From CAZJQD01 sp964548165 [NCBI: uncultured bacterium] (GTDB taxonomy: Bacteria; UBA8481), in NCBI GenBank assembly GCA_964548165.1, contig CAZJQD010000028.1:1-32430 (forward strand): DNA of 32,430 nt. Reading direction: 5' to 3'. How positions within the stretch are numbered: position 1 is the stretch's first letter; each line of letters opens with the position of its first letter. The notes below the pieces were generated by a model, which was not told the DNA's origin, did no database searches, and was given only the letters and a program-made list of their open reading frames with translations. Both the position numbers and the translations under genes were made by a program. Positions 1-9,399 of the stretch are shown one piece after another.

Positions 1-425
1 TCATCATCATGACGGACGCGGACGTGGACGGCGCGCACATCCGCACGCTCCTGCTGACCTTCTTCTACCGCCAGATGAAGGCCCTTATCGAGCGCGGGCA
101 TATCTACATCGCCCAGCCCCCCCTCTACCGCGTCTCCAAGGGCAAGGAGGAGGTCTACCTCTTCTCCGAGGAGGACAAGGACGCCCACGTGAAGCGGCTC
201 GGGCAGGGCGCCCGCGTGACCCGCTTCAAGGGCCTCGGAGAAATGAATCCCGAGCAACTCTGGAAGACCACGATGGATCCCGCCAAGCGCGTGCTCCTGA
301 GGGTCACGATCGACCAGGAGGTCGAGGCGCACAAGCTCTTCTCGACCTTGATGGGCGACGTGGTGGAACCGCGGCGCGAGTTCATCGAGCGCCATGCGGC
401 CGACGTGAAGAACCTGGACGTATAG
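1..425 (+). CDS. gyrB: DNA gyrase subunit B, C-terminal part (truncated by window edge)
   Basis: This is the last 140 or so residues of the ATPase/TOPRIM subunit of DNA gyrase, which with GyrA introduces negative supercoils. The reading frame is already open at base 3, so the gene begins outside the window and the internal ATG at base 9 is not the start. The TOPRIM metal-binding motif is visible at once ([16 protein letters not shown]), followed by the conserved GyrB tail with [14 protein letters not shown] and the short RREFIE end typical of GyrB proteins without the long gammaproteobacterial insert. It stops one base before the gyrA start at 427, so the two subunits are almost certainly co-transcribed. 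ParE is a possible alternative for the fragment, but adjacency to a GyrA with a GyrA box argues for GyrB. Confidence 0.95.
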   Translation, partial: IIMTDADVDGAHIRTLLLTFFYRQMKALIERGHIYIAQPPLYRVSKGKEEVYLFSEEDKDAHVKRLGQGARVTRFKGLGEMNPEQLWKTTMDPAKRVLLRVTIDQEVEAHKLFSTLMGDVVEPRREFIERHAADVKNLDV

Positions 426-426
426 C

Positions 427-2889
427 ATGAACGGCGATCGCGAAGCAGTCGAAACCAGTTACATCGAGGACGAGCTCAAGGAGTGTTACCTCGATTACGC
501 CATGTCCGTCATCGTGGGCCGGGCCCTGCCCGACGTCCGCGACGGCCTCAAGCCCGTCCATCGCCGGATCCTCCACGCGATGAACGAGGTCGGCCTGACC
601 GCCGACAAGGGCTACAAGAAGTCGGCGACCGTCGTCGGCGAAGTGCTGGGCAAGTTCCACCCGCATGGCGACTCCGCCGTCTACGACTCGATCGTGCGCA
701 TGGTGCAGAGCTTCTCGCTCCGCTACCCGCTCATCGACGGCCAGGGTAACTTCGGCTCCGTCGACGGCGACGCCGCTGCCGCATACCGCTACACCGAGGT
801 CCGGATGGATAGGATCTCCTCCGAGCTCCTCGCGGACATCGAGCAGGAGACCGTCAAGTTCGCGCCGAACTTCGACGGATCGCACGAGGAGCCGACGGTC
901 CTACCCGCCAAGCTCCCGAATCTCCTCCTGAACGGCTCCACGGGCATCGCCGTGGGCATGGCCACGAACATGCCGCCGCACAACCTCGGCGAGGTCGTGG
1001 ATGCCATCCACCTCATGATCGACAACCCCGAGGCCACGGTGGACGACGTGCTTCAGGTCATGCCTGGTCCCGACTTCCCGACGGGCGGCATCATCTTCGG
1101 GCGCGAGGGCATCCGCGACTACTACACCAATGGCCGCGGCAAGCTCCAGGTCGGCGCCGTGATGGGCGTCGAGGAGACGAACAACCGGATGGCCGTCATC
1201 GTCACCGAGCTCCCGTACCAGGTGAACAAGGCCACGCTCCTCATGAAGGTCGCGGAGCTGGTCAGGGAGAAGAAGATCGAGGGCATCTCCGATATCCGCG
1301 ACGAGTCCGATCGCGACGGCATGCGCGTGGTCTTCGACCTGAAGCGCGACGCCGTGGCCCAGGTCGTCATCAACAAGCTCCAGAAGCACACCCAGCTCCT
1401 CGACACCTTCGGCGTCATCATGCTGGCGCTGACCTCCAACCGCCCGAAGGTGATGGGCGTCCGAGAGATCATCGAGCACTACATCGATCACCGCAAGATC
1501 GTGATCCGCCGCAGGAGCGAGTTCCAGCTGCGAAAGGCCGAGGCCGAGGCTCACATCAAGGAAGGGCTCCTCAAGGCGATCGCGCACATCGACGAGATCA
1601 TCGCGATCATCCGGAAGTCGAAGGACCGCGAGGACGCCCACAAGCGCCTGATGGACAAGTTCAAGTTCTCGGACGCCCAGACCAAGGCGATCCTGGACCT
1701 CCGGCTCCACCGGCTGACGTCCCTGGAGCGGATCGAGGAGGAACGCGCGCTCGCGGAGCTCCTCAAGCAGATCGAGCGCCTGAAGTTCATCCTCGCCCAC
1801 GAGAAGGAGATCCTCGTCATCATCAAGGACGAGCTCCAGGCGCTGAAGGACAAGTTCGCGGACAAGCGGCGCACGCAGATCGTGGACACCGCCGTCGGCG
1901 ACTTCCGGCCCGAGGATCTCATCAAGCAGGAAGACGTCGTCATCATGATCAGCCACTCCGGCTACATCAAGCGCCTGCCGCTCTCGGGATACAAGTCCCA
2001 GCGCCGCGGCGGCCGCGGTCTCTCGGGCATGGACACCAAGGAAGAGGATTTCGTCGAGCACATCCTCATCGCGTCGACGCACAATTACCTCCTCTTCTTC
2101 ACCGAGAAGGGCAAGTGCTTCTGGTTGAAGGTCTACGACATCCCGTCCCTGGGCCGCGGCGCCAAGGGCAAGGCGATCGTCAATCTCATCCAGATGCCGG
2201 GCGACGACAAGATTGCGGCGTTCGTGCCGGTCGACAAGTTCGACGAGGGCCGCTTCATCCTGATGGCCACGAAGAACGGAACCGTCAAGAAGTCGGACCT
2301 CACGGCCTACGGCAATCCCCGGGCCGGCGGCATCATCGCCATCAACCTCGAGCCGGGCGACAACGTCATCCAGGCGCTCCTCACCGACGGCTCCAACGAC
2401 GTGGCCCTCGCCACGAAGGACGGCATGGCCATCCGGTTCCCCGAGGCGAAGGTGCGCTCGATGGGCCGCGCGGCCACGGGCGTGAAGGGTATTGAGCTCG
2501 AGAAGGGCGACGAGGTCGTGGGCATGGTCATCGTCCGCGCCGGCGCATCTCTCCTGGCTGTCTGCGGCAACGGCTACGGCAAGCGAACGGCTCTCGATGA
2601 GTACCGCCGCACCAACCGCGGCGGCAAGGGCATCATCAACATCAAGACCACCGAGCGTAACGGCCAGGTCGTCTCCGTCCGCGAGGTCGTTGACACCGAC
2701 GATCTCATCATCGCCACCAAGGGCGGCATCGTGATCCGGATGAAGGCCACGGACATCAAGGAGATCGGCCGCAACACGCAGGGCGTCAGGCTCATCAAGC
2801 TCGACGAGAGCGACCAGGTCTCGGACGTGACCGTTCTCTCCGCCAAGGCCCAGGAAGAGAGTGCGGCCGGGGGCGGCGGGGAAGAGTAG
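427..2889 (+). CDS. gyrA: DNA gyrase subunit A
   Basis: This is the DNA breakage-reunion subunit of gyrase, 820 residues, full length for the family. The N-terminal winged-helix core begins with [19 protein letters not shown]. The catalytic tyrosine is Tyr122 next to Arg121 (AYRYTEVRM). The quinolone-resistance region keeps Ser83 and Asp87 by E. coli numbering ([10 protein letters not shown]), so the sequence looks wild type there. A GyrA box (QRRGGRG, residues 525-531) opens the C-terminal beta-pinwheel. That box is required for DNA wrapping and separates GyrA from ParC. The C-terminus is a short Gly/Glu tail. The gene lies one base after gyrB and is probably translated from the same message; no strong Shine-Dalgarno is needed if the genes are coupled. 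Confidence 0.97.
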   Translation: MNGDREAVETSYIEDELKECYLDYAMSVIVGRALPDVRDGLKPVHRRILHAMNEVGLTADKGYKKSATVVGEVLGKFHPHGDSAVYDSIVRMVQSFSLRYPLIDGQGNFGSVDGDAAAAYRYTEVRMDRISSELLADIEQETVKFAPNFDGSHEEPTVLPAKLPNLLLNGSTGIAVGMATNMPPHNLGEVVDAIHLMIDNPEATVDDVLQVMPGPDFPTGGIIFGREGIRDYYTNGRGKLQVGAVMGVEETNNRMAVIVTELPYQVNKATLLMKVAELVREKKIEGISDIRDESDRDGMRVVFDLKRDAVAQVVINKLQKHTQLLDTFGVIMLALTSNRPKVMGVREIIEHYIDHRKIVIRRRSEFQLRKAEAEAHIKEGLLKAIAHIDEIIAIIRKSKDREDAHKRLMDKFKFSDAQTKAILDLRLHRLTSLERIEEERALAELLKQIERLKFILAHEKEILVIIKDELQALKDKFADKRRTQIVDTAVGDFRPEDLIKQEDVVIMISHSGYIKRLPLSGYKSQRRGGRGLSGMDTKEEDFVEHILIASTHNYLLFFTEKGKCFWLKVYDIPSLGRGAKGKAIVNLIQMPGDDKIAAFVPVDKFDEGRFILMATKNGTVKKSDLTAYGNPRAGGIIAINLEPGDNVIQALLTDGSNDVALATKDGMAIRFPEAKVRSMGRAATGVKGIELEKGDEVVGMVIVRAGASLLAVCGNGYGKRTALDEYRRTNRGGKGIINIKTTERNGQVVSVREVVDTDDLIIATKGGIVIRMKATDIKEIGRNTQGVRLIKLDESDQVSDVTVLSAKAQEESAAGGGGEE

Positions 2890-2910
2890 CCTTCGCACTT
2901 TTCCGGCCTG

Positions 2911-2939
2911 CTGTCGAACGCCCCCCGGCGTGATAGAAT
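2911..2939 (+). promoter_or_regulatory. Possible leaderless promoter of uvrA
   Basis: A TAGAAT -10-like box at 2934-2939 lies eight bases before the chosen uvrA ATG (2948), so transcription would start at or next to the start codon. The -35 region at 17-base spacing (CTGTCG, 2911-2916) is poor. No Shine-Dalgarno sequence is visible before the ATG. This is inferred from spacing only, but it matches the pattern seen at several other starts in the window. Confidence 0.4.
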
Positions 2940-2947
2940 CGCTCGCC

Positions 2948-5791
2948 ATGGCCGGAACGGGTTCCAGCGGGATCGTCATCAAGGGCGCGCGCGCGCACAA
3001 CCTCCGTAACATCAATGTCTTCATCCCCCACAACGCTCTGACGGTCGTCACGGGAGTCTCGGGCTCCGGGAAGTCTTCGCTCGCCTTCGATACGCTGTAC
3101 GCCGAGGGACAGCGGCGCTATGTCGAGTCGCTCTCCACCTACGCCCGGCAGTTTCTCGGCCAGATGGATAAGGCCGATGTCGATTCGATCGAGGGGCTCT
3201 CGCCCGCGATCGCGATCGAGCAGCGGACCACGCAGAGGAACCCGCGGTCGACGGTCGGAACGGTCACCGAGATTCACGATCACCTGCGGCTCCTCTGGGC
3301 CCGCATCGGCGTCGCGCATTGCCCCAGGTGTGATCGGGAGGTCGTGGCGATGCCGGCGGAACGGATCGCCGACGCGATCCTGGCCCAGTCGTCGGGCAAG
3401 AAGGCCTTCATCCTGGCGCCCGTGGCGCAGGGGAAGAAGGGGACCTTCAAGCAGGAGATCGCGGACCTGAAGCGGCAGGGATTCACCCGCCTCAAGGTCG
3501 ACGGCAAGGTTGTCGCGATCGAGGATGTCGAGGAATTGCCGAAAACATTCCGGCACGACATCGATGTCGTCGTCGACCGGATCGTGGCCTCCGAGGAGAA
3601 TCGGGCGCGGATGACGGACGCCGTGGAGCTGGCCGCGAGAATCGGCGGGGGACTCGTGGCGCTGGAAACGGAGCCGTCGGACCCGAAGCAGCGCCGCGCC
3701 GTCTTCTCCGAGAAGGCCGCCTGCCCGGATTGCGGCATCGGGATCGAGCCGCTTGATCCCAAGCATTTCTCGTTCAACTCGCCGCATGGCGCCTGCGAGG
3801 ATTGCGCGGGGCTCGGCGTTCACTTCACGGTCGATCCCGGAAAGGTCGTCGGTGATCCGGATCTCTCGATCACGCAGGGAGTGCTCATCCCGTGGGGCGA
3901 GAAGCCGCAGTCGAAGATCTACGGCAAGGCCCTGGAGGCGTTCGCGAAGGCGGAAGGGTTCAGCCTCGCGACGCCCTGGAAAGATCTCCCGAAGGCGGTG
4001 CGCGAGTTCATCCTGAACTCGGACCGCGATCGCACTTTCGAGGTGAAGTGGAAGTCCCAGCGCTTCAACGCGAAGCTGAAGATGGACTTCGAAGGCGTCG
4101 TGCCCAACCTCGAGCGCCGCTACAAGCAGACGCCGTCCGGGTACATCCGCGAGTGGATCGAGGGTTTCATGTCGATGAAGCCCTGCACGGCCTGCGAGGG
4201 CGAGCGGCTGCGCCCGACGTCGCGCGCGGTCCGGGTCAACGAGGTCCGCCTCCCCGAGCTCGCGCATCGCACCATTGACGACGTGGACGAATGGCTGAAC
4301 GCCTTGAAGCTCGACGCCTCCCGCGCGCGCATCGCCGAGCGGTTGATCGACGAGGTACGTTCCAGGCTGGGGTTTCTCAAGGAGGTGGGCCTCGGCTACC
4401 TCACGCTGGAGCGGAACGCGGCGACGCTCTCGGGCGGCGAGGCCCAGCGGATCCGCCTGGCCACCCAGCTCGGGTCGCGCCTGCGCGGCGTCCTCTATGT
4501 CCTCGACGAGCCCTCCATCGGGCTCCACCCGGCCGACACGGAAGCGCTCCTAAGCACGCTTCGTGACCTTCGCGATCTCGGCAACACCGTCGTCGTCGTC
4601 GAGCATGACCGGGAGACGATCGAGATGGCCGACTACGTCATCGACATGGGGCCGGGAGCCGGTCGTCACGGAGGCCTCATCACCGCCGAGGGTACGCCGG
4701 ACGAGATCCGCGCCTCCAAGAGCTCGCTGACGGGCGCCTGGCTCTCGGGCCGGCGACGGATCGAGCACAACGAGACACCGCGGCCGGAGCGGGGCCGGAT
4801 ACGGCTGGAAGGGGTCCGGACCAATAACCTGAAGGATGTCACCGTCGAGTTTCCGCTCGGCCAGCTCATCTGTGTCACCGGCGTCAGCGGGTCCGGCAAG
4901 TCCTCGCTCGTGATGGATACCCTGCACCCGGCGCTCCTGAGGAAGTTCGGGATGGTCGGCGAGGCACCGGGCCCGTTCCGGCGGCTCACGGGCGCGGAGA
5001 AGATCGAGAAGGTCATCTGCATCGACCAGTCGCCGATCGGACGCACGTCGCGCTCGAACCCGGCGACCTACACGGGCGTCTTCACGTTCATCCGCGACCT
5101 CTTCGCCCAGACGCTCGACGCGCGCGAGCGCGGATACCAGCCCGGCCGGTTCAGCTTCAACGTGAAGGGAGGGCGATGCGAGGAATGCCAGGGAGACGGC
5201 GTGAAGGTGGTGGAGATGCATTTCCTTCCGGACGTCTACGTCCCTTGCGAGGCCTGCAACGGGCGGCGCTACAACCGCGAGACGCTAGGGGTTCGCTTCA
5301 AGGGCAAGTCGATTGCGGACATCCTGGAGATGCCGGTGGAGGAGGCGCGCGAGTTCTTCGCGGCGATTCCCCCGGTCAGGAAGTGGCTCGAGATGCTCTG
5401 CGACGTCGGCCTCGGCTACCTCCAGCTGGGACAGAGCGCGCCCACGCTCTCGGGGGGCGAGGCCCAGCGCATCAAGCTGGCCGCCGAGCTGGGCAAGACC
5501 TCGCGCGGCGCCACGCTCTACATCCTGGATGAGCCGACGACGGGACTGCACCTGGAGGATGTGCGCGTGCTGATCGCCGTCCTGGATCGCCTGGTCGACC
5601 GCGGCGACACGGTGCTCGTCGTCGAGCATCATCCCGACGTGATGGCGCACGCCGATACCCTCATCGACCTCGGCCCCGGAAGCGGCGGCAAGGGCGGCGA
5701 GCTCGTCGCTTGGGGTACTCCGCGGGAGGTCGCGGCCAACAAGCGCTCGCTCACGGGCGCCGTCATGAAGCAGATCCTGGGCGGCAGGTGA
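2948..5791 (+). CDS. uvrA: Excinuclease ABC subunit A
   Basis: This is the damage-recognition ATPase of nucleotide excision repair, about 947 residues, typical of UvrA. It contains two ABC modules. The first has Walker [10 protein letters not shown] at about 36-44, a CPRC knuckle at 125-128, a zinc module with CPDCG and CEDC (about 259-285) and the signature [17 protein letters not shown] with [10 protein letters not shown]. The second has Walker [10 protein letters not shown] at 645-653, a zinc finger C744-x2-C747-x19-C767-x2-C770, the signature [16 protein letters not shown] and LDEPTTGLH. The frame is open upstream to 2861, but that would overlap the end of gyrA. The ATG at 2948 gives the usual UvrA N-terminus ([14 protein letters not shown]). 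There is no Shine-Dalgarno, and a TAGAAT box lies eight bases upstream. The stop overlaps the GTG start of the next gene. Confidence 0.97.
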   Translation: MAGTGSSGIVIKGARAHNLRNINVFIPHNALTVVTGVSGSGKSSLAFDTLYAEGQRRYVESLSTYARQFLGQMDKADVDSIEGLSPAIAIEQRTTQRNPRSTVGTVTEIHDHLRLLWARIGVAHCPRCDREVVAMPAERIADAILAQSSGKKAFILAPVAQGKKGTFKQEIADLKRQGFTRLKVDGKVVAIEDVEELPKTFRHDIDVVVDRIVASEENRARMTDAVELAARIGGGLVALETEPSDPKQRRAVFSEKAACPDCGIGIEPLDPKHFSFNSPHGACEDCAGLGVHFTVDPGKVVGDPDLSITQGVLIPWGEKPQSKIYGKALEAFAKAEGFSLATPWKDLPKAVREFILNSDRDRTFEVKWKSQRFNAKLKMDFEGVVPNLERRYKQTPSGYIREWIEGFMSMKPCTACEGERLRPTSRAVRVNEVRLPELAHRTIDDVDEWLNALKLDASRARIAERLIDEVRSRLGFLKEVGLGYLTLERNAATLSGGEAQRIRLATQLGSRLRGVLYVLDEPSIGLHPADTEALLSTLRDLRDLGNTVVVVEHDRETIEMADYVIDMGPGAGRHGGLITAEGTPDEIRASKSSLTGAWLSGRRRIEHNETPRPERGRIRLEGVRTNNLKDVTVEFPLGQLICVTGVSGSGKSSLVMDTLHPALLRKFGMVGEAPGPFRRLTGAEKIEKVICIDQSPIGRTSRSNPATYTGVFTFIRDLFAQTLDARERGYQPGRFSFNVKGGRCEECQGDGVKVVEMHFLPDVYVPCEACNGRRYNRETLGVRFKGKSIADILEMPVEEAREFFAAIPPVRKWLEMLCDVGLGYLQLGQSAPTLSGGEAQRIKLAAELGKTSRGATLYILDEPTTGLHLEDVRVLIAVLDRLVDRGDTVLVVEHHPDVMAHADTLIDLGPGSGGKGGELVAWGTPREVAANKRSLTGAVMKQILGGR

Positions 5792-6867
5792 CCCTCAGCG
5801 TCGTCACGCCCGTCTTCAACGGAGCGCGCTACCTCGAGGAGTGTCTCGAGAGCGTCCTCGCGCAGGACACACCCGTGGAGCACGTCCTGGCGGACGGAGG
5901 CTCGACCGACGGCACACTGACGATCCTGGAGGACTATGCCGCCCGATTTCCGGGCCGCGTGGTTTATGCCAGTGGTCCCGACCGCGGCGCCTGCGACGCG
6001 TGGAACAAGGGCATCGCGATGGCGAGCGGGAATATCCTGGGGTGGCTCGGCGCGGACGATCGCATGGCGCCGGGAGCCGCGAGCGCGGTGGCCGAGTTCT
6101 TCGAGCATCATCCCTCCGCCGCATTTGCGTATGGTGAGACCGAGATCATCGACGCCGAGGGAGCGGTGATCGGTCGGTACGCGACGGGTGATTTTGATCG
6201 GGAGAGGGCCGTGACGTCCGGAAACGGCATCCCGGCGATGGCGACATGGTTTCGCCGCGAGCTCTACGATACGGTGGGTCCGTTCGACGACACGATTAAC
6301 CTCTGCGACTGCGACTACTGGATCCGGGCGGGCAGTCGCTTTCGCCTGCACCGCTTGCCCGAGACGCTGGCCTCGTTTCGCCTTCACGGAGTCAACGTGA
6401 CGGATCGCCTGCAGAAGACCGTCTACCCGGCGGAAGACTTCCGGATCAGCCGGCGCTATGGCGGTGGATGGTTGACGCCCATCGCGTTTCGCTATTACCG
6501 CAGTCTTCTGCGCGGCATGCCCGGCATCGGGACGCTCATGCGGATCCGGGAAGCCGCGGCCATGGAGCGCGCGGCAGGCGCCGCCAGGCTCTTCCGGCGC
6601 GTCGCCGTCTTCGGCGCCGCGCTGACGGGCCAGAAGTGCTCGCGCATGCTCGAGGAACGCGGCGTGGCGATCGTGGTCTACCTGGACAATGCGCCCCCTC
6701 CGGGCCGCCGGTTCCTGGGTCGTCCGGTGGTTCGCCCGTCGGAGTGGGCGGGCGACGAGCGCCGTGTGGACGCGGTCTATGTCGCCAGCGCGGGCCGGCA
6801 CGCAGAGATGCGCGGCGCGTTGAAGGCGATCGGCTGGTCGGGGCCGGTCATCGACTTCCGGGGCTGA
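5788..6867 (+). CDS. Family 2 glycosyltransferase with a C-terminal Rossmann-like domain
   Basis: Residues 1 to about 210 form a GT-A fold glycosyltransferase of family 2: the start [19 protein letters not shown], the nucleotide-binding ADGGSTDGT, and GWLGADD as the DxD-like metal site, followed by an acceptor region with CDCDYWIRAG. It probably transfers a sugar from a nucleotide sugar during polysaccharide or glycolipid synthesis. About 100 residues at the C-terminus (RRVAVFGAALTGQKC, then VVYLDN and GRPVVRPSEW) look like a nucleotide-binding Rossmann-type module often attached to sugar enzymes, so this appears to be a fusion. The GTG start at 5788 overlaps the uvrA stop by four bases (GTGA). 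The frame is open further upstream inside uvrA, but the GT motif starts immediately after this GTG. The sugar and acceptor are unknown. Confidence 0.85.
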   Translation: MTLSVVTPVFNGARYLEECLESVLAQDTPVEHVLADGGSTDGTLTILEDYAARFPGRVVYASGPDRGACDAWNKGIAMASGNILGWLGADDRMAPGAASAVAEFFEHHPSAAFAYGETEIIDAEGAVIGRYATGDFDRERAVTSGNGIPAMATWFRRELYDTVGPFDDTINLCDCDYWIRAGSRFRLHRLPETLASFRLHGVNVTDRLQKTVYPAEDFRISRRYGGGWLTPIAFRYYRSLLRGMPGIGTLMRIREAAAMERAAGAARLFRRVAVFGAALTGQKCSRMLEERGVAIVVYLDNAPPPGRRFLGRPVVRPSEWAGDERRVDAVYVASAGRHAEMRGALKAIGWSGPVIDFRG

Positions 6868-6897
6868 TCTCGACCGCAGCGTCGCGAACCCCCGGGT

Positions 6898-8550
6898 TTA
6901 GTACTCGAAGGAAGAGCCACCGAAGAATTCGCGAATGATCGATGTCGGCGGCACAGCCGCCGTGTCGGCCTCGGCGAAGAGATGGAGGAACTCGAGGATG
7001 CGTCGGGCCTCGGCGAACTCGGGTTCGTCCGGGGGGACCTGCTCGAGCGACCTGCGGGCGAAGGCCTTGAGGACGGCAAGCTCGTAGAGGAGCGCCGTGT
7101 TGAAGATGACATCCGCCTGTTCCTGCCACGGAAAGATGTTGCGGGCCTCGCCGCGGATGACGGACGGCCAGCGGCGGATCGTGTCGAGCGCGCTGTATCC
7201 GCGGTATTTGTGGTCGCGCACGATGCGGCGGATGAGCCGGGTGTCCGTGGTCGGGATGCGGTTGTGATCGTCGATGGTCAACTGCGTGAGCGCCGAGACG
7301 TAGATGCGGAACTTCTGGTCAGCCGTGATGCGCGAGGTCAGCGACGGGTTCAGACCGTGGATTCCCTCCACCACCAGCACGTCGTCCGGGCCGAGCTTCA
7401 GGTGATGGCCGCTCATGACACTGCGCCCGGTCTTGAAGTCGTAGCGCGGGAGCTCGACGTCCTCGCCGGCGAGGATGCGCACGAGATGATCATTGAGGAG
7501 GTCCAGGTTCAGGGCATGGAGGTGCTCAAAGTCGAAGTCGCCCTTGGCGTCCTTGGGCGTCAGGTCGCGGTCCACGAAGTAGTCGTCGAGGCCGATGGCG
7601 CGCGGCTGGAGGCCGTTGACGCGGAGCTGGACGCTGAGCCTCTTGGCGAAGGTCGTCTTGCCACTGGAGCTGGGGCCGGCGATGAAGATGAGCCGGGCCC
7701 GGCTGACGTTGGCCATGATGCGATCCGCGATGAAGGCGATCTTCTTCTCGTGGAGAGCCTCGGCGACCTGGACGCACTCGTGGAATCTCCCCCGCGCCAC
7801 GACCTCGTTGATGTCACCCACGTTCTGTACCTTGAGGATCTGCGACCACTTCTTGGACTCGTGGTACACGGCAAAGAGGCGCGTCTGATCGGCGGCCGGC
7901 GGCATCCGGGTGATGTCCCGCTTGTCGGGAAAGCGAAGGACCAGCCCGGGAGGATAGGATTTCAGCTCGAAGTGCCCGAGCCGACCGGTGGACGGGGCCA
8001 GCGGGCCGACGGGCATCTCCGGGAATCCATTCAGCTCGTACAATTCGATCTCGTGATCGAAGTTGCGCTTCAGGAGCTTGACCTTGTCGGCCCGGCCCGC
8101 CTGCCCGAAGATGGCGATTGCCTCACGGACCGAGACGTACTTGTGGAGGATCGGCAGGTCGGCGGCAATGAGCCGGCGAATTTCCTCTTCGAGCTTGCCC
8201 AGGGAGGCCGCGTCCAGGAGGTCCGGACCCACGAGATCGAAATAGTAGCCGCCGGCCAGGGAGTGACCGATCACCATGCGGGACGCTGGAAACACGACGC
8301 GCGCGGCCGTAACCAGCAGGAACGAAAGACTGCGCCGGTAAAGCTCGTTTCCTTCCCGGTTGTGATACCGGATCGGGCGGACGGCGGCGCTGCGGACCAG
8401 GGGGTAATCGAGGTTGACGACGAGGTTGTCGACGGCGGCGGCCAGGAGCGATCCGTCGTCGGCCAGGACGGCGCCAGCAGGAGATCCCGCCGCCACGCGC
8501 CGCTCGCTTCCATCAGGTAGGGTGACCAGAATCTCGTTTAATTCCTGCAT
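6898..8550 (-). CDS. TGS-domain uridine/nucleoside kinase-like protein
   Basis: This 550-residue protein has three parts. Residues 1-65 resemble a TGS domain (EILVTLPDGSERRVAAGSPA). About 66-230 resembles the second N-terminal domain of threonyl-tRNA synthetase (HNREGNELYRRSL, with IGHSLAGGYYFDL in place of the usual Gly-rich loop). From about 280 there is a P-loop kinase of the uridine kinase/phosphoribulokinase family with Walker A GPSSSGKT at 292-299, followed by IGLDDYFVDRD and the YDFKTGRSV segment. Such fusions are known in several bacterial phyla and annotated as nucleoside kinase; substrate is not proven, but uridine or a related nucleoside is likely. The ATG at 8550 begins directly at the TGS domain. 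The gene lies 54 bases downstream of nth on the same strand, and its 3' end faces the preceding glycosyltransferase with a 30-base gap. Confidence 0.88.
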   Translation of the reverse strand: MQELNEILVTLPDGSERRVAAGSPAGAVLADDGSLLAAAVDNLVVNLDYPLVRSAAVRPIRYHNREGNELYRRSLSFLLVTAARVVFPASRMVIGHSLAGGYYFDLVGPDLLDAASLGKLEEEIRRLIAADLPILHKYVSVREAIAIFGQAGRADKVKLLKRNFDHEIELYELNGFPEMPVGPLAPSTGRLGHFELKSYPPGLVLRFPDKRDITRMPPAADQTRLFAVYHESKKWSQILKVQNVGDINEVVARGRFHECVQVAEALHEKKIAFIADRIMANVSRARLIFIAGPSSSGKTTFAKRLSVQLRVNGLQPRAIGLDDYFVDRDLTPKDAKGDFDFEHLHALNLDLLNDHLVRILAGEDVELPRYDFKTGRSVMSGHHLKLGPDDVLVVEGIHGLNPSLTSRITADQKFRIYVSALTQLTIDDHNRIPTTDTRLIRRIVRDHKYRGYSALDTIRRWPSVIRGEARNIFPWQEQADVIFNTALLYELAVLKAFARRSLEQVPPDEPEFAEARRILEFLHLFAEADTAAVPPTSIIREFFGGSSFEY

Positions 8551-8598
8551 AATCGCGGGTCAGTTTCGCTTTTTTTGACCGGGTTGTCGAGGGAGGAT

Positions 8599-8640
8599 GC
8601 GGTGTCAGGCCCGCCTGCTTCGCTTGGTGCCAGACACCGC
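8599..8640. repeat. Inverted repeat over the 3' end of nth (REP-like hairpin)
   Basis: GCGGTGTC (8599-8606) and GACACCGC (8633-8640) are perfect 8-base inverted arms around a 26-base loop. A smaller foldback, GGTGCCAGACACC, lies inside the right half. The structure covers the nth stop codon and encodes its last residues. It could act as a 3' processing or termination structure, or be a single copy of a dispersed palindromic (REP-type) element. The arms are seen directly; the function is not known. No second copy is present in this window. Confidence 0.5.
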
Positions 8641-9297
8641 GGCTATTTGCGCTGATGGACAGAGGTCTCTGACGCCGCAGTCCGAACACCGCGGCGAGCG
8701 GGCGGGGCAGGTCGAACGCCCGTGGGCGATGAAGAGGTGAGTGACCATGCCCCAATTCGTCCGCGGATAGATCGCCATCAGGTCCCTCTCAATCCGTTTC
8801 GGATCATCCGATCGCGTCAGGCCGAACCTGCGGGCCAGGCGCCCGCAGTGGGTATCCACGGCAATGCCCTCGTGGATGCCTCTCGCCTCGCTCAATACGA
8901 CATTGGCCGTCTTCCTCCCGACGCCTGGAAGGCGCGTCAGACCGGCAATCGACCATTCCACGCCCTCGTGGAGGCCCTTTGCGGCGCCGATGATGTGGCG
9001 CGCCTTGGAGCGGAAAAGGCCGAGGGTGCGGATATAGGGCTCCACCTCCGAGGGCCTGGCCGTCGCGAGATCGCGCGGCCTCGGAAAGCGTTCGAAGAGA
9101 GCAGGCACCGCGGCGTTGACCTTCTTGTCCGTGCACTGAGCGGAGAGGATGACGGCCACGAGCAGTTCATATTCGTCGTGAAAATCGAGCGCGCAGCGTG
9201 CGTCCGGGTGGAGGGTCTTGAGGCGATTCAGGATTTTTTGTGCGCGGGTGGCGTTGGCGTCCAGGAGATCTCCTCTCGTGCCGACTCGAGCCTGCAA
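8605..9297 (-). CDS. nth: Endonuclease III (DNA glycosylase/AP lyase)
   Basis: This is a base-excision repair glycosylase for oxidised pyrimidines. The helix-hairpin-helix LPGVGRKTANVVL carries the catalytic Lys, and AVDTHCGRLARR carries the catalytic Asp. The four cysteines of the [4Fe-4S] cluster are in C-x6-C-x2-C-x5-C spacing near the C-terminus (CPARSPRCSDCGVRDLC). The size, about 219 to 230 residues, fits Nth. The start is uncertain: no ATG or GTG lies in frame between the divergent ispE and the conserved domain. TTG at 9297 is the first usual alternative, but its AGGAG is directly adjacent. A CTG at 9264 has AGAGGAG five bases upstream and starts exactly where E. coli Nth would. The gene diverges from ispE with a roughly 100-base gap and may be co-transcribed with the kinase downstream. 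Confidence 0.93.
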   Translation of the reverse strand: MQARVGTRGDLLDANATRAQKILNRLKTLHPDARCALDFHDEYELLVAVILSAQCTDKKVNAAVPALFERFPRPRDLATARPSEVEPYIRTLGLFRSKARHIIGAAKGLHEGVEWSIAGLTRLPGVGRKTANVVLSEARGIHEGIAVDTHCGRLARRFGLTRSDDPKRIERDLMAIYPRTNWGMVTHLFIAHGRSTCPARSPRCSDCGVRDLCPSAQIAAVSGTKRSRRA

Positions 9298-9363
9298 CTC
9301 CTGGGGCCGGCACCATTTCGCTCCGACGGCCGGATTTCCCGACCGGCAGCCGAGCCGATAGTC

Positions 9364-9392
9364 TAGACCGGACGCACCACTACGGCTATCGT
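9364..9392 (+). promoter_or_regulatory. Probable leaderless promoter of ispE operon
   Basis: TAGACC (9364-9369) and TATCGT (9387-9392) are separated by exactly 17 bases, matching four of six positions of each sigma-70-type hexamer. The box ends seven bases before the GTG start of ispE, and no Shine-Dalgarno is present. CTATCGT is directly repeated at 9386-9392 and 9395-9401. The site lies in the divergent gap shared with nth. Confidence 0.5.
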
Positions 9393-9399
9393 CCCTATC

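Noticed and set aside
901-3051. 716-codon open frame on the minus strand over gyrA
   Set aside because: It is an antisense shadow of gyrA, typical of GC-rich codon use. The translation is acidic low-complexity with no domain.
2795-4528. 577-codon minus-strand frame over uvrA
   Set aside because: Antisense shadow of uvrA; the plus strand carries all UvrA motifs.
6982-8520. 512-codon plus-strand frame over the nucleoside-kinase gene
   Set aside because: Antisense shadow; the minus strand holds the P-loop and TGS-like domains.
8551-8604. Run of seven T as a terminator between nth and the kinase gene
   Set aside because: The T-run reads on the plus strand, whereas both genes are on the minus strand, and no stem precedes it.
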